Assembly: GCA_947579665.1 (NCBI GenBank)
Contig: OX388352.1
Coordinates: forward strand, 34,528,216 to 34,592,215
Length of the DNA stretch: 64,000 bases
Direction: 5' to 3'
DNA from: Sympetrum striolatum
Lineage: Eukaryota; Arthropoda; Insecta; Odonata; Libellulidae
The notes beneath the pieces are model-generated. The model was not told the origin of the DNA. It saw only the letters and a list, made by a program, of their open reading frames with translations, and did no database searches. Both the position numbers and the translations under genes were made by a program. This document shows positions 56,763 to 64,000 of the stretch, one piece after another (position 1 is the stretch's first letter; each line of letters starts with the position of its first letter).

Positions 56763-58092
56763 GATCGTCATGTAGTTCCTCAGCATTTAATTTGAACTAA
56801 CACGTTAAACCGACGTCTCGTTTAACTGAAAACTCCATTTTTAATGCATTAGTCAAATAGTCACATTATTTTGAAACATTTTAATGCCGGTAAAAATATA
56901 ATACTCTATTTAATTAGTCATCTAAATGGATGGTTTCCACCTAATTTAAGTATCAAGCTAGCTCTCTACATCCTAGAGGTACTAAATAGGTCTATCGCTA
57001 TCAACTTATCGATTCATCCGGGAGAGGACCATATATAATTTAGAAGTATTTTAAAAACCAGTTTTATGCCAAGGTGGGGTAAGTTTGAGGTAAGAAAATG
57101 TTTTCAATCCCCATCGACATATTTTCATAGCCTGATAATTTTTCTTTGACAAAGTCTTCTTCGAAAAGAATTAGGTAAAATTTCATTTCCCCAAAGGAAT
57201 TCAAAAGGTTTTCTTTCTGATACCCTCAAACGTTATGTCGACTTACCGTGTCACCTGCGGCCTCAGACGGCATCGGCTTCCAAGGAAGCAATGCTACTCC
57301 GTTCTCAGAAGAGGATATATCTAGTTATAGATATTTCCTCTTTCAATATCAAGCTCCCAGCATGTCTCTTTTCAAACTACTGAATTGAAGTTTACTCTTA
57401 AGGCCATGCCGTAAATTAGGTTGGCAACGTTGCAATAGTGGACTTATGGGTTATGGTTACGTTTATATGGTTATTGGTTACTTCAGTAAATAAATATATA
57501 AGTACATTTCAAAATACCTCAGTTGGTCCCAAATATCTTGCTGAGAGAAATTTCATTTTTTTGGTATTTTTAATTCTTTCCAGAATTTCCGTAACTTATA
57601 AGATGAATCTTTTATTTTCTCACACTACGTGTTGATAGTTTTCATAATATGAATGCTACTTGCGGAATTATAGAATTCATTTAGATTTCTATTTATTGAA
57701 ATCTATGAAATGTATTAATTTTATTGTGCTGCAGTTACCAGTAAACCGTCTCTCATTCCGACCCAGTAAAGAAAGCAAAGCTAAGACTAGTTCACTCTTC
57801 TTCCTCTAATGAACCTCATTCCCTCCCCTTAGCTTTTAGCAGCAAATCATGGAAATTTTGTCATTCAAACCAGCTTCTTTGTTGAATACCACGCATGCGG
57901 ATATGATAAATACATGTATTACATTTTATAGTACTTATAGAATTTTTTAATATTGATGCAGGCCGTCATCCTTGTTGGAGAGCGTTTTTTGACTTTGAGG
58001 TGTCTTTCACAAAAGTGATGATTGAAAGGGTTTATGTTAGAGTCTTGTAACGCCTTCACAAATAAAATGAAATGCTCGTAGTGACCAAGTGA
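56763..58092. other. Stretch without identifiable gene
   Basis: Openings at 57438-57635 (+) and 57919-58122 (-) show no recognisable domain. TTAGGTTGGCAACGTTGC at 57416 was considered as a mariner end and rejected. Confidence 0.5.
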
Positions 58093-58332
58093 CAGATCTT
58101 GCGCAGGAGTAAGACTTTCCACAGTCTTTGAGCCACGGCCTGATTTTTCGGTTGTATTTTTTTATTGAAGATCTCGTTTGGTATCTATTTTTATAACTGC
58201 TTACACTTATTCCAGATCTTGCGCTGGAGTAAGACTTTCCACAGTCTCTTTGGGCCACGGCTTGCTGTTTCTGTTATATTTTTTCATTGCAGGTCTCGTT
58301 CGGTATCTATTTTTCTAACTGTTTACACTGCC
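58093..58332. repeat. Tandem duplication of a 120-bp unit
   Basis: CAGATCTTGCGC.GGAGTAAGA begins at 58093 and again at 58213. The two 120-bp copies align throughout: gactttccacagtct, gccacggc, ttgaagatctcgtttggtat against ttgcaggtctcgttcggtat, then ctatttttataactgcttacact against ctatttttctaactgtttac. About 10-15 percent differences are apparent by eye. The openings 58037-58498 run across it and are not genes. Confidence 0.92.
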
Positions 58333-59679
58333 ACAGGTTATATTTTTGTGCACTTCCTTCCTCTAAAAATACTACATTTAAAACTTCTCCAATGCTCTGA
58401 TATTCACAAGATGTCATCAACTCCAGGAGTATCATACCCGTGACAGTTAAAGTCGATTCCATCCTGCCCGATAAGTGATTCTTTCCTAATACATCCATTC
58501 AATTTTATACACGTAATTTTAATTACTGATGTAGATACAAGGCAACTGTTTCTTGGATATTCTTAAGGGAGTAGATAATTATGCTATTAAAATAGTATAG
58601 CAGAGAAATACGTCACCTGCGAGCCACGAAGTCTTCGTAGAAGCTAATATGACCCGCGGAACGCAAACACTTGCAAATCTCTGATTAGTTCCATTTGTAA
58701 ATTCATTACCATCAGAGGATTAGAGAGCCCTTATCTTTCCTTTCCAAAGAGGACGAACCTCTGCGATCCCTCGAAGGTCTTTCCCTTTCCATTGGCACAA
58801 AGGAACTTTTCTTGAAGTTGCAGTCGGCGGTAATGCAGCTTTTGTTTAGGAAAATCGATTATAGACTGACCTCCCAAGGGCTCAGGTTTTATAGTGCAGA
58901 TGCCTGCGGGTCTATAGAAGACCCTATCGCAGACCTCGTGAAAGGTTGTGGACCTTCGCATTATTCCCACCCTTTGCGGGCCCTCAATCATGACCCCGAA
59001 ACCTTGTTGCGCCACGGGGGCGCCTTAGATTCCCCCGGGCACGGAAGTAAACAAGCCCAACGGCTCCGCTGCTGAGGAATCCACGGGTCAATTCATCTCC
59101 GGACCTGGACGTGAACCAATAGAGGAGAACGTGGCATTGTGCTGTGAAAGCAGCGTGTTGGGAACGCCACGCTAAAATCTCTCTCTGTGGGGTTTTTGGG
59201 TCTCTTACGCTATCGGTGTCGTCCGATTCCTCGGTGGTCTCTGGGCCAAGGGCAGGTCAGGGGGCAAGGGATTGCGAACAAGGGGGACGCGTCGTATTCC
59301 CGAAGGAGGGGTCCCCTCGGGATATGGGATCCACATACCGGAAAATCGCCTTTAATTATGGATGCTGGTTGTTTCCGATCACGGCCACTGATGAACTTGC
59401 TTTTACCTTCAGATGTCGAGATTTTGTGAGGCATGTTTTGAGAGAAAAATGCTCGAAATATTGGAAACTGTCCGGAAACATTGAATCTTCGGTATCGAAT
59501 GGGATAAGCCTTCAAGAGACCCTTTAGCGTGTTTAGATGCTGTTTACAGCAAAATATGCGAAATTGAAATTTTACATCGGAGAGAAATATTTACGAAATA
59601 GAAACTTTTGTTTAAGATAATTTTTTTCATGAAAAAAATAATCGTAGTGGATAGCAGTGGATTGATGTATGCATATGTA
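58333..59679. other. Stretch without identifiable gene, with a GC-rich island
   Basis: The part 58900-59520 is markedly GC-rich and CpG-containing (for example gcgccacgggggcgcc near 59010) compared with its flanks, and hosts overlapping openings on both strands (58731-59015 -, 58812-59075 +, 59144-59527 +, 59210-59515 -). None has a recognisable domain, and their overlap fits the low stop-codon frequency of GC-rich DNA. It could be a CpG-island-like regulatory sequence, a GC-rich repeat or an unrecognised exon. Confidence 0.4.
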
Positions 59680-59840
59680 TTTCAGGTCCCTTTAAGCCGC
59701 TTTTCGGGATGTGGCATGGGGTGTAAGCACCTTGGATCTATTTTCTTAGTCGATTGTTTTCGCTTATAGTTCGCGGAAAAAATCAATTCTGGAAAGGATA
59801 TCTTCTAGCGTATATTTACCTATCTAATATAGGATGAAAC
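59680..59840 (-). mobile_element. LINE copy L7 (3' end only)
   Basis: The plus sequence aagccgcttttcgggatgtg, then gcatggggtgtaagcacctt and ggatctattttcttagtcga matches the 3' terminal segment of the main LINE family (aagccgcctttcggcgtgtg, gcagggggtgcaagcacc, ctattttcctaaacgg). It then continues cgcttatagttcgcggaaaa and ttctagcgtatatttacct. About 150 bp remain and no coding frame. It is strongly 5'-truncated. Confidence 0.68.
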
Positions 59841-62800
59841 ATGATAGTTATTATTCTTTATGTAATAAAAATATGAAGTTTCACATAAACTATGCCTCAG
59901 TTAAGAGTAACAGGCTGGTTTAGAATGTATTTTGCTCTCCTCTTTTCGTAGTGTGACTTTTTCTTTATTAGACGAATCCCTTTAGCTCATGATGTCCACA
60001 CGATATTTTTTCATTTAGTATGATTTATTCTTGTAAAATGATAATCATAAGGAATATTTCAGCAGTATAGTCATCAAGGTAGGAGTTTAAGCTCATATTT
60101 ATACCAAAACTGTAAGATGATTGCACATTGACTATAAGTCCGGTACATGATATATTTAGAATAATTTTGTTTTCATAATTGCAACTTTCCTATGAATAAT
60201 TTATGAACTCTCATGCAAATTTATGTTAAATATTGATTTCTAAGTAAGAAGTTGTTAGTTAAACAATACTCTTTGAAACTTTCAAGACAACAACGCGCTG
60301 AGATAATTACATATAGCGATACACTGCATTAAATGTTAAGGCATGAATTTCATTTTGAATTCATGAGCGGCACATATTTCCCCAAACATCGGTGTACTCC
60401 TCTGCATGCCCTAAAAATTCATGTCGACTTTCATCGTATTCCCCTCAAACCCAATTAATATTCGAAGTTTTTTGTTGTTGAGTCTGTCAAACCATTCAAA
60501 TTTTGTAGAAGATGTCAAAGTCGATGTTTTTAGGCTAAGGAAATATCGAGTGTCGGTTCGAGTTAGGGAACGCCACGAAAAAAATATTAAGCGTTCATCG
60601 GAAGAGTTTTAAGACTCGGGGAAGCCGAAAGGGGCGGCTGACGTAAGGTTCCATCGCCTTTAAAGTCTCCTTCTTTCGTCGAACTCGTACGTTCCAACGG
60701 CAGACTGCTTCTTGAGTCGACCCCTGACAAACAGGACGCAATTTGCCAACATAAGATTGGAACGTATTGCGATATATATTGACGGAAAATTTGCTACTTT
60801 TGAGTTCCTTTTAAAAAGAAAATATGCTTGACGTGAATTGAGGTAAAACCAGCGCTGGGAAAAGTCGTGCGGTTGGCGTAGCGAAATGGCAAATGAACGG
60901 ACTATTTCGAATGAACGTATCGACAAGGGATAACGTAAATTCTCTAAAAGCAGAAAAAGAAAATACTGAAAACCCTATAAAACATATTGGCTTTTAGGTA
61001 AGTGACGGTTCACTTCGGCCTCTCCTGGTTCTAATCCTCAATTTTTGGGTGAAATGAGGAAAAGTTCCTTGAAAAATGCTACTATTTGTTTAAAAAAGTT
61101 TTACATTCCCTATCCCTATAATGAAAATAGGGATAATTTAAAAATTAGGGAATCCCTTTCCTATATTTTTCATAGTAACTTTAAAGCCAAAGTAATATCA
61201 ATAAAGTTGTGCTTTTGTAAATATAATTATACAATCTGGTGCATTTGAGTGATGATATTTGTGCACCAAGTAACAATCGAGTTGATGTCTTGCATCCTTT
61301 AAATTTAAAGTTTATTACAGACCTTCACAGAAAGCATTAAAAGTTGCAGTTAATTTTGTCCATCATAACTATGCTTAGCATACTTTATCAGGTTTTCTTT
61401 ATTTTTCTCACAAGATACAGTCATTTTCGTACTGAATTAGCCAAAGAAATATGGGCAACTATTATCTTTTTGTTTTCAATGTACTAATATGACGCTGTGA
61501 AGATCGAGTCTATGAATCTGCAAAAAATACTATTTGGTGAACTGTTGCAGTTCCCATTTCAAATGGAGAACGTCTATACTTTACAATAGAATGAGTTCTT
61601 ATAAATACAGAAATTTTATTTTCCAATTTTGGATAATTTGGCTTCCCTTAAGTATAGGTACTGCCAGTGTTGACCACTTTGTTCACGGTTTCCCTATTAT
61701 TAACAGTGATTGTGATCTCTCATAACTGCAGCATGTGCAAATGACCGGTTCACCAAGAGCGGCAGTAGCCAACAGGTTGATGGCTTGAGAGATAAACGCT
61801 GACGTCAGTTGTTTCTTTGTGATGCTTTTGAAAATTAAAGGCACAAGATTAATCACCATTAATGGTACTTTAGATTTATAATAAACTTAAAAAACTTTTT
61901 AAGATGATTTTCATTGTCAATCACTCAAATCAATTTAAATATTTCGGATAGAATTTACATTTCCATTATTAGTGATACGCAGAAACCTCAAAACGGAAGA
62001 TAAATATGAAATAATGTTCGTTTAGGGATGCTTCAGTTTTAATCGATAAAATTTTCACATTCATTCTAATTTAAAATCCAAGTATTTGTTTGCAGCAGAA
62101 TAAATTTTCATTCGTATTTATTAATAATTAAATTTCTACCAATTTTGGAACTATTTCAAGAAGTTCTCAATATACTAATTTCTCGTGTACTTGAGTTTAC
62201 CACTTGAATCACTTGTTTTACATTACGAAAATCGTGTTATCTAAAGTGGCTTTTATAGGGAAGCAGATTTTCTCTATGTCAACGATGATTGAAGGGCTGG
62301 TATTTAAAATCAGTAATTACTTACTGTAATTATTTTTTGTATTTGGCCATTGTTTAAGACGGAGTAGGAAAGGAATAATGGCGGAAATGGTAGTAATATT
62401 TGAAATAATGTTACAGATTTTGAGAAAATTATATTAATTAACTTAAAAGCAAAAATACAATTTACTAAGATGAGCAATTTTACCTTTTGAAATTATATAC
62501 TTACGAGGAAATTTTCTGGAATAAGGGGAAGTATGATCTCATAAGTATCAATGTTACAGGAAGCTAGACACCACAGGAACAAGAAAACAAAAGACATTTA
62601 CTACAATTGATGCGATTAAAAATGTGCTTTTGATACGTTTTCTCATTGAAAACTAATGTTCCATAAAGAAACTGCATTCGTTTGCAAAAAACATCATGAG
62701 TCGGCGAGTTTTATCCTCCAATGCGAATTCGAACGGAAAATATATTCCTCGCAACCTACGATGAAATAAAAATATTGGACTTCATTTTATGAATTCATTG

Positions 62801-63369
62801 GTTTCCCAGGTGTGCTGTTTTATTAATTTTCCTACTCCTGCTGTTTTCGTCAATGCCTTTAACGTAAAGATATATAGCGCATTCTCAGCTATAGAGAGGA
62901 GGCACTCTAAATTAATTTAGTTATCCTATTCATCTTATGAATTGAGTCCCATCCGTTGGTCTGCCGTTTTCTCACTACAATTAACTTGTTTTATTAAATT
63001 CATCCCAGAGAAATCCGAAATATTCGAAGCATATTTTGTCCCTAGAGACAAATTAGGACATTTTTGGAGAAAATAATCAAGTTAATGCACCCTTTACTCA
63101 TAGTTTCTTATCTCTAATTTTTTCATAGCGTAATAATTCGAATAATACAATACTTTATAAAATAATGCAATGTTATATACAATAATAATAACTTGTCACA
63201 ACAGAAAAATTTACAATAAACCAATATTGTTATCCATTAAAATTCATATTACTACAAGCTAACATAAGCCTAAATACCTATCTTATGATACATTTTCACA
63301 TACAATCTTAAATTTATATGAATTAAGTATAACCCTTTACTAATCTTATTCCTTGTAGTATTATTATTC
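59841..63369. other. AT-rich stretch without identifiable gene
   Basis: Openings at 60421-60612 (+), 60660-60926 (-), 61045-61248 (+) and 61534-61725 (+) have no recognisable domains. No tandem or inverted repeat of note was found. Confidence 0.5.
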
Positions 63370-63373
63370 AACT

Positions 63374-63398
63374 AGTGAATAATAATAATAATAATAAA
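63374..63398. repeat. AAT trinucleotide microsatellite
   Basis: About seven AAT units, interpreted as the tail of the minus-strand retroposon to its right. Confidence 0.85.
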
Positions 63399-63504
63399 AA
63401 CTCTTTATTTGGTGAGGTTAGGCCCATTAGGGACTCTCTTACACTTAACCATTAAGGGTTACTAATATTACTTACAGAAAAGGAGGAAAAACAATACAAA
63501 TACA

Positions 63505-63527
63505 TATATATATATATATATATATAA
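63505..63527. repeat. TA dinucleotide microsatellite
   Basis: An uninterrupted run of about eleven TA units. Confidence 0.9.
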
Positions 63528-63660
63528 TTAAATTAAAAAGAGGTAAACAAATAAAAGAATTGTGGTGTGGGGAGAAACTCCTTGAGTGAAGGCTTTCGGA
63601 GAAAAACCCACTGTGCGGGAAAACGCTCACACAAGAAGGGGAGCGAAATAAACCCGCGAA

Positions 63661-64000
63661 AACACAATTACTCCGTCAAAAATGACCGGATTTAAATTAA
63701 ATATAGTTACCAAACATATAAATGATCCCGACACTTCGTGGGGAAAAGGGTACAATGAACAATAAGTCTTAATTAACCTCCAAAGACATTGTTAGGAGAA
63801 TATAGGGGGAAAGGACAATCCACAATATGAAGCATTGTTGTACGGTCGTCGCTTTGGGCTCATATCAATGCTAAATAAATATTACGCTACTTAGAAATAC
63901 AATTTTCCTATTGGTATAAGAAATTTTCACAATATTTACCAAAATACACAACGGAAAGAAAAAGTCTTCAGTTTTTGGAAAAAAAATCATAATTTTTGGA
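63661..64000. other. AT-rich end of window, nothing recognised
   Basis: No gene or structured repeat was seen; the sequence may continue a LINE 3' UTR from the left or be unrelated. Confidence 0.45.

Larger units (their letters stand above)
63370..63660 (-). mobile_element. LINE-like 3' end with ATT-repeat tail
   Basis: Read on the minus strand, TAAGAGAGTCCCTAATGGGC, then CTAACCTCACC and AATAAAGAG, leads into TTTTTATTATTATTATTATT. A polyadenylation-like AATAAA followed by a trinucleotide tail is typical of the 3' UTR and tail of several insect LINE clades. The upstream part (63420-63660) is non-coding and includes a TA microsatellite. No RT sequence was recognised before the window end, so the family is not known. 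Confidence 0.5.

Noticed and set aside
57416..57433. TTAGGTTGGCAACGTTGC, similar to the start of some mariner inverted repeats.
   Set aside because: No inverted partner was found nearby and there is no transposase sequence or convincing TA duplication.
1..64000. CRISPR arrays, operons, phage genes or other prokaryotic systems.
   Set aside because: No regularly spaced identical short repeats with unique spacers, no ribosome-binding-site-led gene series, and all recognisable proteins are eukaryotic retroelement fragments.

Overview
This is AT-rich nuclear DNA from a eukaryote, most likely an arthropod and probably an insect. The evidence is the assortment of decayed non-LTR retrotransposons, tRNA-derived SINE-like units, foldback MITEs, a hAT-type MITE and a Penelope-like element, together with the absence of operons, tightly packed genes or bacterial signals. 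The exact species cannot be read from the sequence. I found no host protein-coding gene that I can support. Nearly every reading frame longer than 60 codons is a chance opening or part of a transposon relic, so the window reads as an intergenic or intronic transposon graveyard.

The main repeat is one LINE family (CR1/L2/Jockey-like reverse transcriptase) with seven 5'-truncated copies: 10521-11110 (-), 14662-15527 (-), 26985-27757 (+), 42180-42722 (+), 45328-45545 (-), 49259-50092 (-) and 59680-59840 (-). The better copies share a 3' stem-loop with a GAAA tetraloop. The copy at 49-50 kb is split by a 288-bp solo LTR flanked by CTAA repeats. At least four other LINE lineages left fragments at 9956-10330 (-), 15799-16065 (-), 23985-24400 (-, ending in a 16-bp minisatellite tail), 31348-31650 (+) and 32502-32849 (+). 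A LINE 3' end with an ATT tail lies near 63.4 kb.

A Penelope-like element fragment at about 54.0-55.1 kb (-) keeps a 219-codon open frame with a GIY-YIG endonuclease. Its downstream region carries a sequence matching a hammerhead ribozyme core. Other structured repeats are: a composite element at 0.76-1.77 kb with a GT microsatellite and two 317-bp tandem units; a foldback MITE family with four copies (0.6, 9.0, 11.5 and 46.0 kb); a hAT-type MITE at 17.4 kb; an inverted-repeat element at 19.4 kb; an array of tRNA B-box-like motifs at about 165-bp spacing (24.65-25.36 kb); a palindromic 28-bp repeat at 29.4 kb; tandem duplications at 48.9 and 58.1 kb; and two copies of a tRNA-derived SINE at 44.0 and 53.7 kb.

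The stretches between these hold nothing I can identify. They are listed so the reader knows they were examined. All identifications rest on reading motifs and translations by eye; no database search was run.
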